A stretch of DNA of 34,696 nt from an uncultured Prevotellaceae bacterium (GCA_902776685.1 CACYRB010000018.1:1-34696); one strand, 5' to 3'; positions 14,469-22,512 are shown, counted from the first letter of the stretch. Notes: generated from the sequence alone by a model not told the origin. Numbers and translations are program-made.

Positions 14469-16010
14469 TTATTCTATTGTCAGGAATGTCACTGAGTGGG
14501 CGGGGATGCTGACAGCACCGTCTTTCACCTTGAACGTGCGAGCCTCAGGCTTCACGTGTTCGTCGCCACGGTCGTTGTAGTCGTCGGGACTCTTTCCACT
14601 AAGCACCCAGCCGGAAAGGTTTTTCGGAGCCTTCTTGCCCATTGAGGCAAAATCGATGGTAAGGCTGACAGCTTTCTCGGGGTCTTTATTGATTAAGGCA
14701 TAGACATAGCGCTTACCGCTTTCGTCGCTCGTCAGCACGGCATCGAGCACACCCGTCTCATTCTTGCCGTCGCTCAGCTTTGCAAAATTGGTGGTCAGCG
14801 GCACGTTGTACTTCTCGAGATAGTTGGTATACATGTAGAACACGTAGTAGGTAGTGCGACGGGTGATGCCGTCTTTGTCGACGAAGATGGCGCCTCGCGT
14901 GTTGACAATAGGCGAGAAACAGGCAATGTCGACAATGTCGCAGTGACGCAGACAAGCATTCAGGAAACAAGCCGAGAAGAGGGCGTCGGCCATGGTGTAG
15001 GTCGAGGCGATGTCGTTCTTGCGACGTGCCTCCAGGTCGAAACCACGGCGCAGGTCTCCATGCCAGGGATGATGCCAGTTGCGAAGGTTCCACTCGTCGT
15101 AGGCGATTTTGATTTTACCGCCTCCGAATCCTGCCTGGTCGAGGATGTCGATGGTCTTTTTGATATCAGCCTCAGGAGCGTCGGTCTTCATCATGCACTT
15201 GAGGAAAGGAGCAGGATTGTTCACATGGAAGAGATAATCCCAGTAACCGTGCACACTGATATAGTCGAGTGTCCAGCCCGCCTCTTTCAACAACGGAAGG
15301 CTCCAACTCGGACTGCTCGTAGCAGCGGCAAACAGCTTGGCATCCTTCGTCACGGCTCGCATCAGCTTTGCACTCTCGCGAACCATCGGTCCCCACTCCT
15401 GTACGGTGCGAGCACCCAGTTCGTGGCGGCCCCAGTTCTCGTTGCCCACACTCCAGTATTTCACGTTGTAAGGCTCGGGATGACCGTTCTCGGCTCTCAG
15501 CCGTCCCCACTTGCCCACCGTCAGGTTGCAGTATTCCACCCAGTCGCTCATCTCCTCGGGTGTGCCCGTGCCGGCATTGGTGCAGATATAGGGTTCGCAG
15601 CCCACCTTCCGACACCATTTAATATATTCATCGGTGCCAAACGTGTTCGGGTCTTCCACTGCCCATGTCTTGTCGAAGACCGGCTTGCGGTCCTTGCCCA
15701 CGCCGTCGAGCCAATGGTAGGTCGAAACAAAACAACCGCCGGGCCAGCGCACGATAGGCACCTTGATGGCCTTCATCGCCTCAATGACATCGGTACGGAA
15801 ACCATCTTCGTCGCTGAGCGGGTTGCCCGGATCGAAAATGCCACCATAGACCTGCGTGTCGAAATGTTCGATAAACTGCCCGAAAATCATGGGATTATAG
15901 GCCATCCGCTTGCCCTCACTGTTCACCGATACGGTGTTTTGTCCTACTGTCTGACCTATGCAAGCCGCCAAGAGGACTGATAACAATAAAACTTTTCTTT
16001 TCATTTTCAC
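14469..16010 (-). CDS. GH51 alpha-L-arabinofuranosidase
   Basis: A 513-residue exported enzyme that removes L-arabinofuranosyl side chains from arabinoxylan or arabinan. Acid/base is E191 in YWSVGNENWG and the nucleophile E306 in IAYDEWNLRNW; RWPGGCFVSTYHW is a further family block, and the C-terminal beta-sandwich ends AHSVTFLTIE. The N-terminus KRKVLLLSVLLAAC fits a lipoprotein signal (LAAC lipobox) as well as a signal-peptidase-I site a few residues later, so the protein may be membrane-anchored. It is the first gene of the operon GH51-GH116-GH31-RbsD-like and is preceded by a good minus-strand promoter. Family length and motifs are complete. Confidence 0.93.
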   Translation of the reverse strand: MKMKRKVLLLSVLLAACIGQTVGQNTVSVNSEGKRMAYNPMIFGQFIEHFDTQVYGGIFDPGNPLSDEDGFRTDVIEAMKAIKVPIVRWPGGCFVSTYHWLDGVGKDRKPVFDKTWAVEDPNTFGTDEYIKWCRKVGCEPYICTNAGTGTPEEMSDWVEYCNLTVGKWGRLRAENGHPEPYNVKYWSVGNENWGRHELGARTVQEWGPMVRESAKLMRAVTKDAKLFAAATSSPSWSLPLLKEAGWTLDYISVHGYWDYLFHVNNPAPFLKCMMKTDAPEADIKKTIDILDQAGFGGGKIKIAYDEWNLRNWHHPWHGDLRRGFDLEARRKNDIASTYTMADALFSACFLNACLRHCDIVDIACFSPIVNTRGAIFVDKDGITRRTTYYVFYMYTNYLEKYNVPLTTNFAKLSDGKNETGVLDAVLTSDESGKRYVYALINKDPEKAVSLTIDFASMGKKAPKNLSGWVLSGKSPDDYNDRGDEHVKPEARTFKVKDGAVSIPAHSVTFLTIE

Positions 16011-16115
16011 AACATTATAATTCTATAGGTTATTGATATTGTCACATTGAGTTAAACAAAGAGTCCCAGACAAAAAGTGAAAGCAAAAGCACTAACGAAT
16101 TTGCATTTTCGTTTG

Positions 16116-16147
16116 CAAATTTATAAATAAATTCAAAAATAAACAAA
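16116..16147 (-). promoter_or_regulatory. Promoter of the glycosidase operon
   Basis: On the minus strand: -33 TTTG (16147-16144), 20-bp spacer, -7 TAAATTTG (16123-16116). The expected transcript has a leader of about 100 nt before the GH51 ATG at 16010. Confidence 0.5.
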
Positions 16148-16306
16148 TGAATCCGAATATTTTCCATAAAAAAATAGAAAGTTTATCGTTTTGCCGATAT
16201 ATTTTAAGACAATATCGAAAGTAAACACATGAAAAACACAAATCACTTACCATCTACCACGAATCACATTTTAGTTAATTTCAGTTAAAAAGAAAAAGAA
16301 TCTATA

Positions 16307-16335
16307 TTGTATTCAAAAAGAATCGTATATCTTTG
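16307..16335 (+). promoter_or_regulatory. Promoter of the SPFH operon
   Basis: -33 TTG (16307-16309), 18-bp spacer, -7 TATCTTTG (16328-16335), 48 bp before the ATG at 16384. Confidence 0.65.
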
Positions 16336-16383
16336 CGCTATCAAAATGATATCACAAATAATCATATAAAACGTAATAACAAA

Positions 16384-17370
16384 ATGGAAACAAAAGAATT
16401 TGAATTCAAAGGAAGTGTCCTCAACGGATTCCTTATGCTGTTTGTCAACATCGTGCTCACCATTGCCAGCGTCGCTGCTGCCATCTCGGGCATCATCGTC
16501 CTGGCCGACGACGGCGACCCGGGTGTGGGCTGTCCGCTGCTCGTTGGCGGCATCGTGCTGTTCATCGTGACCATCATCTTCTGGTGCGGCTTCATCATGC
16601 AGGAGCCCAACGTGGCTCGCGTGACCACCTGGTTCGGCAAGTATAGCGGAACGTTCAACCGCACGGGCTACTACTGGATCAACCCGTTCTACTCCACGAA
16701 GAAAGTGTCGCTGCGTGCCCGCAACCTCGACGCTACTCCCATCAAGGTGAACGACAAGACGGGCAACCCCGTCATGATTGGTCTGGTGCTGGTTTGGAAA
16801 CTGCGCGACACCTACAAGGCCATGTTCGAAGTTGACTCGCAGACGATGGCTCAGTCGTCGACCTCGAGCAAGGAAGAAGTGAGCATCGGCACATCGACGG
16901 TCAACATCATGAACGCTCTGGAGAACTTCGTCCGCGTGCAGAGCGACGCAGCCCTGCGCCAGGTGGCCGGTCAATATGCCTACGACGACGAGGACAATCG
17001 CAACAGCGAGCCCACCCTGCGCTCGAGTGCCGACGAAATCAACCAGCAGCTCGAAGAAAAGCTCACCGAGCGGCTTGCCATGGCAGGCATTGAGATTGTG
17101 GAGGCCCGCATCAACTATCTGGCCTACGCCCCCGAGATTGCTGCCGTCATGCTGCGCCGTCAGCAGGCCTCAGCCATCATCTCGGCCCGCGAGAAGATTG
17201 TTGAGGGAGCTGTATCGATGGTAAAGATGGCACTCGACAAACTCTCTGACGAAGAAATCGTCGACCTCGACGACGACAAGAAGGCCGCCATGGTCTCCAA
17301 CCTGCTCGTCGTCCTCTGCGGCGACGATTCTGCGCAGCCCGTTGTCAACACCGGAACGCTGAATATGTGA
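16384..17370 (+). CDS. SPFH/Band 7 domain membrane protein
   Basis: A 328-residue protein with two N-terminal membrane segments (GFLMLFVNIVLTIASVAAAI and CPLLVGGIVLFIVTIIFWCG), then an SPFH domain (GKYSGTFNRTGYYWINPFYSTKKVSLRARNL ... IEIVEARINYLAYAPEIAAVMLRRQQ) and a helical end. SPFH proteins form large ring or scaffold assemblies at the membrane and often partner with proteases or stress proteins. The ATG at 16384 is chosen because the upstream in-frame start (16333) overlaps the -7 box. It heads an operon with a ribbon-helix-helix protein 28 bp downstream and two further membrane/exported proteins. Specific function is unknown. Confidence 0.88.
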   Translation: METKEFEFKGSVLNGFLMLFVNIVLTIASVAAAISGIIVLADDGDPGVGCPLLVGGIVLFIVTIIFWCGFIMQEPNVARVTTWFGKYSGTFNRTGYYWINPFYSTKKVSLRARNLDATPIKVNDKTGNPVMIGLVLVWKLRDTYKAMFEVDSQTMAQSSTSSKEEVSIGTSTVNIMNALENFVRVQSDAALRQVAGQYAYDDEDNRNSEPTLRSSADEINQQLEEKLTERLAMAGIEIVEARINYLAYAPEIAAVMLRRQQASAIISAREKIVEGAVSMVKMALDKLSDEEIVDLDDDKKAAMVSNLLVVLCGDDSAQPVVNTGTLNM

Positions 17371-17398
17371 TAAAAGTGGAGAGTGAAGAGAGGGGAGA

Positions 17399-17602
17399 AT
17401 GACAAAGAAGGAAAACAAAAACAAATCGTTCATCCTACGCATCGACAGCGACACGATGGAAGCGATTGAGAAGTGGGCCGCCGATGAGTTCCGCTCTACC
17501 AACGGCCAACTTCAATGGATTATCACCGAAGCCCTGCGCAAGGCACGAAGGCTTCCTAAAAAGCAGAAGAAAAATGAAACTGAAATTGAACAAGAGAACT
17601 GA
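17399..17602 (+). CDS. Ribbon-helix-helix (Arc-like) protein
   Basis: A 67-residue basic protein. KSFILRIDSDTMEAIEKWAADEFRSTNGQLQWIITEALRKA has the beta strand plus two helices of the Arc/MetJ fold, with a lysine-rich tail. Such proteins bind DNA as dimers; the gene may autoregulate its operon, though no operator was recognised. The start has a strong AGGGGAG ribosome binding site (17391-17397), unusual for this genome. The 3' end overlaps the next gene by 29 bp in another frame. Arc-like proteins of this kind are known next to SPFH genes in Bacteroidales, which supports a common unit. Confidence 0.85.
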   Translation: MTKKENKNKSFILRIDSDTMEAIEKWAADEFRSTNGQLQWIITEALRKARRLPKKQKKNETEIEQEN

Positions 17603-18074
17603 ACAGACTGAGCTTGACCTCAAGAAAATCAAGGTACATCGCACAACCGAAGGCACCATCTTCGAAATTGTCGCTGCCTTGCTGCTCGTCGTGCTGTGGG
17701 TGCTGACCGTCGTACTGTGGCAGAAGAGCAATCCCACCATCGCCACCCACTTCGACCTGACGGGCACACCCGACGGCTTCAGCAGTCGCAACCACATGTT
17801 CGTGACAGCCGTCGCAGGGACGGTGTCGACGGTGCTGTTGCTCGTCAGTGCCTACTTCCCACGGTTCATCAACCTGCCGGTCGGCATCAGCAACATCCGT
17901 CAGGCCGCCACTGCCGTCCGCATGGTGCGCGTGCTGGCCGTCACCGTTGCGCTGCTCTTCATCGGCATACCATTGTCGATGACTTCCGGCAAAATCGTTC
18001 CCGTCAACTTGTTCGGCGTTGCGATTATTCTTGTCATAGCCTTCTACACCTATAAAATATATAAGCAGAAATGA
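17574..18074 (+). CDS. DUF1648 domain membrane protein
   Basis: A 166-residue protein with a charged N-terminus (MKLKLNKRTEQTEL) and four probable membrane segments. The stretch KSNPTIATHFDLTGTPDGFSSRN is the DUF1648 signature between helices one and two. Function of the domain is not known. The start lies inside the ribbon-helix-helix gene (29-bp overlap); an upstream in-frame start at 17466 would be entirely inside that gene and gives an implausible sequence. It overlaps the following hydrolase gene by 4 bp (ATGA), so these three genes are very likely co-translated. Confidence 0.85.
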   Translation: MKLKLNKRTEQTELDLKKIKVHRTTEGTIFEIVAALLLVVLWVLTVVLWQKSNPTIATHFDLTGTPDGFSSRNHMFVTAVAGTVSTVLLLVSAYFPRFINLPVGISNIRQAATAVRMVRVLAVTVALLFIGIPLSMTSGKIVPVNLFGVAIILVIAFYTYKIYKQK

Positions 18075-19279
18075 GAAAAAACGTCATAACCGTTTTACTT
18101 ACCCTCCTGTCGCTCGGCATTGCTGCGCAAGGTCTGCAAGACTCGTGGTCGGGACAACTCGACGTGGGTGCAGCAAAGCTGGCACTTGTACTGCATATCG
18201 ACACCACCGGCTGCACGCTCGACTCACCCGACCAGGGCGCAAAGGGCATCGAGTGCCAGACCGTCTTTCTCTCCGATGACTCGGTCAGCCTCAGCGTCCC
18301 GTCGATTGCCGCCACCTACAACGGCAAGCTTGTCGGCGACCAGCTGCGCGGCGTGTTCAAGCAGATGGGCTACCCGTTGAAGCTCGACATGAAACGCGGC
18401 GAGGTGAAGCGCAACCGCCCGCAGACCCCACAACCTCCCTACCCCTACCCGACCGAGGAGGTGACGTTCACGAACGGCGACATCACGCTGGCAGGCACAC
18501 TGACAGCCCCAAGCCAACGCCCGGCAGACTGTTGCGTCGTCATGGTCACAGGCAGCGGACAGCAGAACCGCGACGAGGAACTGTTCGAGCACAAGCCATT
18601 CGCCGTGCTGGCCGACCGACTGGCCCGACAGGGCATTGCCTCGCTGCGCTACGACGACCGTGGCTGCGGACAGTCTACCGGCGACGCGACGAAGGCCACC
18701 CCCCCCGACTTCTGTGCCGATGCCGCCGCAGCCATCGCGCTTGCCCGAGAGAGAGGCTACAAGAACGTGGGCATCATCGGCCACAGCGAAGGCGGCAGCA
18801 TCGCCTTCATGCTGGCTGCACAGGCGAAGCCCGACTTCATCGTCACGCTGGCTGCACCCGGGCTGCGGGGCGACAGCATCATCGTCTGCCAGAACTACGA
18901 CCTTGCCCGACTGTCGGGGCAGCCGGTTACCTATGAGCAGTGTCAGGCCCTGATGCCCACCATCCGCCAACAGATGGCCGGAAATCCCTGGTACATGTGG
19001 TTTCTCGACTACGACCCTGCCGCCGACATCGCCCGCATCAACTGTCCGGCACTCATCCTCAACGGCGGAAAAGACACACAGGTGAATGCCGAACGCAACC
19101 TTGCCGCCATCCGCAAGCACTTGAAACAATCAGCCGAGACGAAGGTCTATCCCGACCTGAACCACCTCTTCCAGCATTGCACCACCGGTCTGCCCACCGA
19201 GTACGGGCAGATGGAAGAGACGTTCGCCGAAGAAGTGATGGCCGACATTGCCACGTGGATTCTCCGCCAGGTGAAATAA
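18071..19279 (+). CDS. Exported alpha/beta hydrolase (S33-type serine aminopeptidase/esterase)
   Basis: A 402-residue protein with a signal peptide (VITVLLTLLSLGIAAQ), an N-terminal region of about 110 residues (GLQDSWSGQLDVGAAKLALVLHI, a domain often fused to such hydrolases), and an alpha/beta-hydrolase core: oxyanion region VTGSGQQNRDEE, nucleophile GHSEGG, acid region LNGGKDTQVN, and histidine in PDLNHLFQ. Substrate may be peptides or esters in the periplasm. The ATG overlaps the DUF1648 stop as ATGA. A strong terminator follows at 19302, so it closes the SPFH operon. Family placement is secure, substrate unknown. Confidence 0.88.
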   Translation: MRKNVITVLLTLLSLGIAAQGLQDSWSGQLDVGAAKLALVLHIDTTGCTLDSPDQGAKGIECQTVFLSDDSVSLSVPSIAATYNGKLVGDQLRGVFKQMGYPLKLDMKRGEVKRNRPQTPQPPYPYPTEEVTFTNGDITLAGTLTAPSQRPADCCVVMVTGSGQQNRDEELFEHKPFAVLADRLARQGIASLRYDDRGCGQSTGDATKATPPDFCADAAAAIALARERGYKNVGIIGHSEGGSIAFMLAAQAKPDFIVTLAAPGLRGDSIIVCQNYDLARLSGQPVTYEQCQALMPTIRQQMAGNPWYMWFLDYDPAADIARINCPALILNGGKDTQVNAERNLAAIRKHLKQSAETKVYPDLNHLFQHCTTGLPTEYGQMEETFAEEVMADIATWILRQVK

Positions 19280-19301
19280 CCCCCACCCCTCAAACTATCT
19301 G

Positions 19302-19340
19302 CAAGCAACCCTGCCGAAAAACAAAAGGCAGGGTTGTTTG
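19302..19340 (+). terminator. Intrinsic terminator of the SPFH operon
   Basis: A 14-15-bp stem built on CAACCCTGCC (19306-19315) and GGCAGGGTTG (19327-19336), extended outward by four more pairs with one G-U, closes an 11-nt A-rich loop. T-rich sequence follows. It begins 22 bp past the hydrolase stop codon. Confidence 0.85.
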
Positions 19341-19646
19341 CATTTTCTCAGTTTTCGTCTTTTTTCCTTTTGTTTCCGATGAAACAATTCTTGGAAATTA
19401 TTCCACTTTTTAACTTTTCAACCTTTACTTTACTTCCCTCACCTCACGACAATGGTCACAGGAAACGGGAAAAAGCTTTTATGTTTGTATGTTATTATGT
19501 CTTTATCCGCATGTTAATTTGTCTTAAATCCAAAAGCGAAATGTTAACAGATTTTGTTCAGAAAAATCTTCAAAATAGAGCAAATTTTTGTCGTTTTTCG
19601 CCCACATCACCCACTTTTCACTCTTCACTTTTCACTTTTCACTTCT
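19341..19646. other. AT-rich intergenic DNA with CACTTTT-type repeats
   Basis: No supportable gene. The left part is T-rich and runs down from the terminator. The right end (19612-19645) is a run of CACTTTTCACT-type repeats, the same kind of sequence that precedes the palindrome array at 8011. Confidence 0.5.
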
Positions 19647-19751
19647 GAAAGATATATGTTTCGGGTTGCAAAAGACCGTCTTTCGCATGACAAAAGACGG
19701 TCTTTTGGAAGGTGAAAGCTTAGCTTTCGCGAGTGAAACATATATGTTTCG
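19647..19751. repeat. Array of five palindromes with 22-bp period
   Basis: Units: GAAAGATATATGTTTCG (19647-19663), CAAAAGACCGTCTTTCG (19669-19685), CAAAAGACGGTCTTTTG (19691-19707), GAAAGCTTAGCTTTCG (19714-19729), GAAACATATATGTTTCG (19735-19751). Centres fall at about 19655, 19677, 19699, 19721.5 and 19743, that is every 22 bp. The unit types are the same three seen at 8011-8117, in a different order, with different spacers. After the array (19752-19931) no gene or further repeat is evident. Confidence 0.9.
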
Positions 19752-19931
19752 CAAAATAAAAATTGCACACTCGCCTCTTGGGAATGCCCCCAGCCCTCTA
19801 TTCGCAAGGTCTGGCCGATTGCACACGAATGCTTGAAAAATTCATGAGCACAGGAAAAATTTTTCTGAGAAACGCAGTATTCGTGTTAAAACGGAAAGGC
19901 GATTTGTAAAAAAATGTATATTTCGCGGGCG

Positions 19932-20327
19932 CTACGACAGCATGGCGCAGACGATTTCGGCGGCACGACCTTCGTAGAAGCGCACGTCGGTGACGGGCCG
20001 GTACTCGAAATCGCTGAAGCGCAACAGCTGCAGGGCGGCAAACTGTCGGTCGGCCGACTTGCAGCCTTCGAGCCGCACGTTGCCCATGTCGGTCGGCTTG
20101 ACACCGAGGTCGGGCACAACACCGTCGAGCTCTTCGGGCGAGGCCTTCAGCACGCGCTCCAACTGTGCGGCTGCCTCGGCATCGTAGTCGAGACGGAATG
20201 CCTTTACCGCGCTTTGCGTCGGTGTGTAGACGGTCTTCTGACAAAGGCCGAAAAGGGTTTTCACTGTGGTAACACTGGAGTGGTTGAAGACGGCTGCTGC
20301 CATCTCCAGATTCTTAATATTTGCCAT
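19932..20327 (-). CDS. Conserved hypothetical protein, 131 aa
   Basis: I do not recognise this 131-residue cytoplasmic protein (starts MANIKNLEMAAAVFNHSS). It has no signal peptide or membrane segment. Even amino-acid composition, GC-rich third positions like its neighbours, and a pattern of helices followed by FEYRPVTDVRFYEGRAAEIV suggest a real folded protein. It lies downstream of the secreted hypothetical at 20430 on the same strand, separated by 102 bp that contain a hairpin (20361-20386). No functional hint comes from its neighbours. Confidence 0.7.
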   Translation of the reverse strand: MANIKNLEMAAAVFNHSSVTTVKTLFGLCQKTVYTPTQSAVKAFRLDYDAEAAAQLERVLKASPEELDGVVPDLGVKPTDMGNVRLEGCKSADRQFAALQLLRFSDFEYRPVTDVRFYEGRAAEIVCAMLS

Positions 20328-20352
20328 AAATTTGTTTTCTTTCTTTTAATTG

Positions 20353-20434
20353 GTTAGCGACACGCTCCTTCGGTTCACGGAGCGTGCCATGAATGTTTTG
20401 AATGAGTGGGGTGTCTTAGAAAGAAAACGCTAAC
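20353..20434. repeat. Nested inverted repeats between two hypothetical genes
   Basis: CACGCTCC (20361-20368) pairs with GGAGCGTG (20379-20386). Outside it, GTTAGCG (20353-20359) pairs with CGCTAAC (20428-20434), reaching into the last codons of the upstream gene. This may end the upstream transcript or structure the leader of the gene at 20327; no T-run is present. Confidence 0.45.
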
Positions 20435-20846
20435 AAAGAATCCGCCTCAGCGCAAAGACGTAGTATTCGCACGAGGCGGAGCCGTGCAAAGGAGCAGAAA
20501 ACGTCTGCCGGTTGCACGTCGGTCTGTTGATGTTTAGATGGTTAAACTTGATGAGCTGTGCGTTCTTGATAAGCGTGCGGCTGTTCTTCGAGCCGTACAC
20601 GGGCAGCAGCCTTTGCGGGCGCGACACACTGACGCGGAACAGGTCGCGGCTGCTGTTCAGCGTAGCCTCCGACCGGTGGCGCTCGTCTTCTATGCCACGC
20701 AGTCGGTCGGTCCGTTCCTGCGGTGTCTGACTGTCGGCAACGGCCACAGCGACATCGTGCGCCGCAGCCTTGTCATGACCGGCGACGACCGGCGACACCG
20801 AGCCTGTCAGCAGCAGATAGAGGGAAAAAACGAACGACAGCAACAT
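20430..20846 (-). CDS. Small exported hypothetical protein, 138 aa
   Basis: Starts MLLSFVFSLYLLLTGSVSPVVAG, a clear signal peptide, followed by a charged middle (QERTDRLRGIEDERHR) and a conserved-looking end: RPQRLLPVYGSKNSRT, then FSAPLHGSASCEYYVFALRRILC. Small secreted proteins that end in an F/Y-x-x-x-L-R-R-hydrophobic tail are frequent in Bacteroidales but uncharacterised. ATG at 20846 is preferred to a TTG two codons earlier. Location is probably periplasm or cell surface. Upstream DNA to 20944 is short direct repeats only. Confidence 0.7.
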   Translation of the reverse strand: MLLSFVFSLYLLLTGSVSPVVAGHDKAAAHDVAVAVADSQTPQERTDRLRGIEDERHRSEATLNSSRDLFRVSVSRPQRLLPVYGSKNSRTLIKNAQLIKFNHLNINRPTCNRQTFSAPLHGSASCEYYVFALRRILC

Positions 20847-20852
20847 GGACAA

Positions 20853-20944
20853 TAATTAGGAGTTAAGGAGTTAAAGGAGTTCAGACGATAGTTTCCCGAT
20901 GCGCCAGCCTTATTATGAATTATGAATTATGCATTATGCATTAG
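20853..20944. repeat. Short direct repeats
   Basis: GGAGTTAA-type repeats (three copies, 20858-20881) and overlapping TTATGAA / TTATGCA repeats (20910-20942) fill the gap between rsgA and the next gene. These simple repeats have no visible coding or promoter function. Confidence 0.6.
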
Positions 20945-21925
20945 CTAATAGGCCTCGCGATACTTGTTTTCGTCTTTATCGTCGAGCATGGAGAGGTACG
21001 ACTGATAGCGCGAAGGGGCTATCAGGTGGTCGTCGAGAGCACGAAGCACGGCACATCCGGGCTCGTGGGTGTGGGTGCAGTTGGAAAAACGGCAATCCTT
21101 GGAAAAGTGGAAGATTTCCTTGAAATAGCTCGTGATTTCCTCGGGCTCCATGTCGAACGTGCCGAAGCCTTTGATGCCCGGGGTGTCGATGAGGAAACCT
21201 CCGTTGGGCAAGGGTATCATCTCGGAGAATGTGGTGGTGTGCATACCGGTGTTGTGGGCATCGCTGATTTCGGCCGTGCGCAGGTTCACACCGGGCAGCA
21301 GCCGGTTGATGAGTGTAGACTTCCCCACCCCGCTGTTGCCCGAGAGCAACGTAATCTTCCCGTCCAGCAAAGGCCAAAGGGCATCAACGCCGTCGCCCGT
21401 CTGCGCAGAGATGGCCACACAGTGGTAGCCGACGGTCTCGTAGAGCGTCATCATGAGCTCCTGAATGTGCTTCTCGTCGGCGTCGAGGCGGTCGGTCTTG
21501 TTGAACACCAGCACGACGGGCACGCTGTAGGCCTCGGCCGATGCGAGGAAACGGTCGATGAAGGTGGTGCTGGTCTCGGGATAGTTGATGGTGACGACAA
21601 GCAAAGCCTGGTCCACATTGGCGGCGAGGATATGACTTTGCTTGGAAAGGTTTTGCGATTTTCGGATGATGTAGTTGCGGCGGTCTTCAATCTCGGTGAT
21701 GAAGAGAGTGGCTGCGGGGGGGCAAACGCCCCCCTCAGGGGAGTCCGAGGGGGACTTCGGAGTGGGTGGCGAGGAGAGCGTGACGCGGTCGCCGACAGCC
21801 ACGGGGTTGGTGCTGCGAATACCTCTCAAGCGGAAGTTCCCCTTGATTTTACAATCCACCGTCTGGCCGTCATCGGTCAGCACGGTGTACCAACTGCCGG
21901 TATTCTTTATGACAAGCCCCCTCAC
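20945..21925 (-). CDS. rsgA: Ribosome small-subunit GTPase RsgA, with an internal repeat insert
   Basis: RsgA is a circularly permuted GTPase that helps mature the 30S subunit. The 326-residue protein has the N-terminal OB-fold, G4 NKTD (142-145), G1 GNSGVGKST (196-204), G3 DTPG (247-250) and the zinc site C278, C283, H285, C291. Residues about 51-73 ([20 protein letters not shown] and neighbours) have no place in the family: homologues pass from VAVGDRV almost directly to [12 protein letters not shown]. The insert is coded by a C-tract/G-tract palindromic repeat (21711-21770). It falls in an OB-fold loop and keeps the frame, so the protein is probably still active. The gene follows frr by 6 bp and shares its promoters. 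Confidence 0.95.
   Translation of the reverse strand: MRGLVIKNTGSWYTVLTDDGQTVDCKIKGNFRLRGIRSTNPVAVGDRVTLSSPPTPKSPSDSPEGGVCPPAATLFITEIEDRRNYIIRKSQNLSKQSHILAANVDQALLVVTINYPETSTTFIDRFLASAEAYSVPVVLVFNKTDRLDADEKHIQELMMTLYETVGYHCVAISAQTGDGVDALWPLLDGKITLLSGNSGVGKSTLINRLLPGVNLRTAEISDAHNTGMHTTTFSEMIPLPNGGFLIDTPGIKGFGTFDMEPEEITSYFKEIFHFSKDCRFSNCTHTHEPGCAVLRALDDHLIAPSRYQSYLSMLDDKDENKYREAY
21711..21770. repeat. C/G-tract palindromic repeat inside rsgA
   Basis: On the plus strand GGGGGGGC (21716-21723) pairs with GCCCCCC (21728-21734), CCCC (21731-21734) with GGGG (21738-21741), and TCCGA with TCGGA further right. The string CCCCCCTCAGGGGA on the plus strand matches CCCCCCTCGGGGG found on the minus strand inside fRMsr and rsmA, so the element is inverted here relative to its host gene. 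It adds about 23 in-frame codons. Confidence 0.75.
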
Positions 21926-21931
21926 CTGACT

Positions 21932-22492
21932 TTACACGGTCATGATTTCCTTGTTCTTGGCTTCGAGCAGTTCGTCGATTTTCTTGATGTACTTGTCGTG
22001 AATCTTCTGCAAGTCGAGTTCGGCGTCCTTCTCGTTGTCCTCGCTGAGTCCGTCCTTAATGGCCTTCTTCAGCTTGTCCTTGATTTCGCCACGCACGTTG
22101 CGCACCTCCACCTTGGCCTTCTCGCCAATTTTGTTGCACTGCTTCGTGAGTTCGCGACGACGCTCCTCGGTGGGCTGCGGTATGCCCAAGCGGATAATCT
22201 CGCCGTTGTTCTCGGGCGTGATGCCTACGTCGCTGTCCATGATGGCCTTCTCAATGTCGCGAATGGCCTTCTTGTCCCAGGGACGGATGGCGATGGTGCG
22301 TGCATCGGGGCACGACACGTTAGCCACCTGGTTCAGCGGAACCATCGACCCGTAACTGTTTACTCTCACGCCATCGAGGATGGCTACGTTGGCACGTCCG
22401 GCACGGATGCGACTCAGCGACTCGTCGAGAAACATTGCCGCCATCTCCATGCGTTCTTCTGCGTTGCTTAATGTTGCTTTAACGTCAATCAT
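21932..22492 (-). CDS. frr: Ribosome recycling factor
   Basis: RRF, with EF-G, splits post-termination ribosomes. The 186-residue protein has the normal length and the family blocks SRIRAGRANVAILDGVRVNSYGS, LNQVANVSCPDARTIAIRPWD, IRLGIPQPTEERRRELTKQ and KKIDELLEAKNKEIM. ATG at 22492 starts MIDVKATLSNAEERM as in homologues; a longer frame continues upstream only because the repeat DNA is open. Upstream lie three 68-bp tandem repeats carrying promoter elements (22513-22728). rsgA follows after 6 bp. Confidence 0.97.
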   Translation of the reverse strand: MIDVKATLSNAEERMEMAAMFLDESLSRIRAGRANVAILDGVRVNSYGSMVPLNQVANVSCPDARTIAIRPWDKKAIRDIEKAIMDSDVGITPENNGEIIRLGIPQPTEERRRELTKQCNKIGEKAKVEVRNVRGEIKDKLKKAIKDGLSEDNEKDAELDLQKIHDKYIKKIDELLEAKNKEIMTV

Positions 22493-22512
22493 ATTCTTGG
22501 TTTTTAGATTTT

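Larger units (their letters stand above)
16011..16383. other. AT-rich divergent promoter region
   Basis: This 373-bp region separates the glycosidase operon (minus) from the SPFH operon (plus). It holds a promoter for each side (16116-16147 and 16307-16335) and otherwise AT-rich DNA with no reading frame or strong hairpin. No binding site for a known sugar regulator could be recognised. Confidence 0.6.

Noticed and set aside
14469-16010. Complete polysaccharide utilisation locus with SusC/SusD
   Set aside because: No TonB-dependent receptor, SusD-like lipoprotein or hybrid two-component sensor is encoded nearby; only the enzymes are present.
20341-20400. tRNA-like sequence around the TTCGGTTCAC hairpin
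   Set aside because: There is an 8-bp stem with a TTC-containing loop, but no acceptor stem, D arm or anticodon arm can be drawn. No tRNA or rRNA was seen anywhere in the window.
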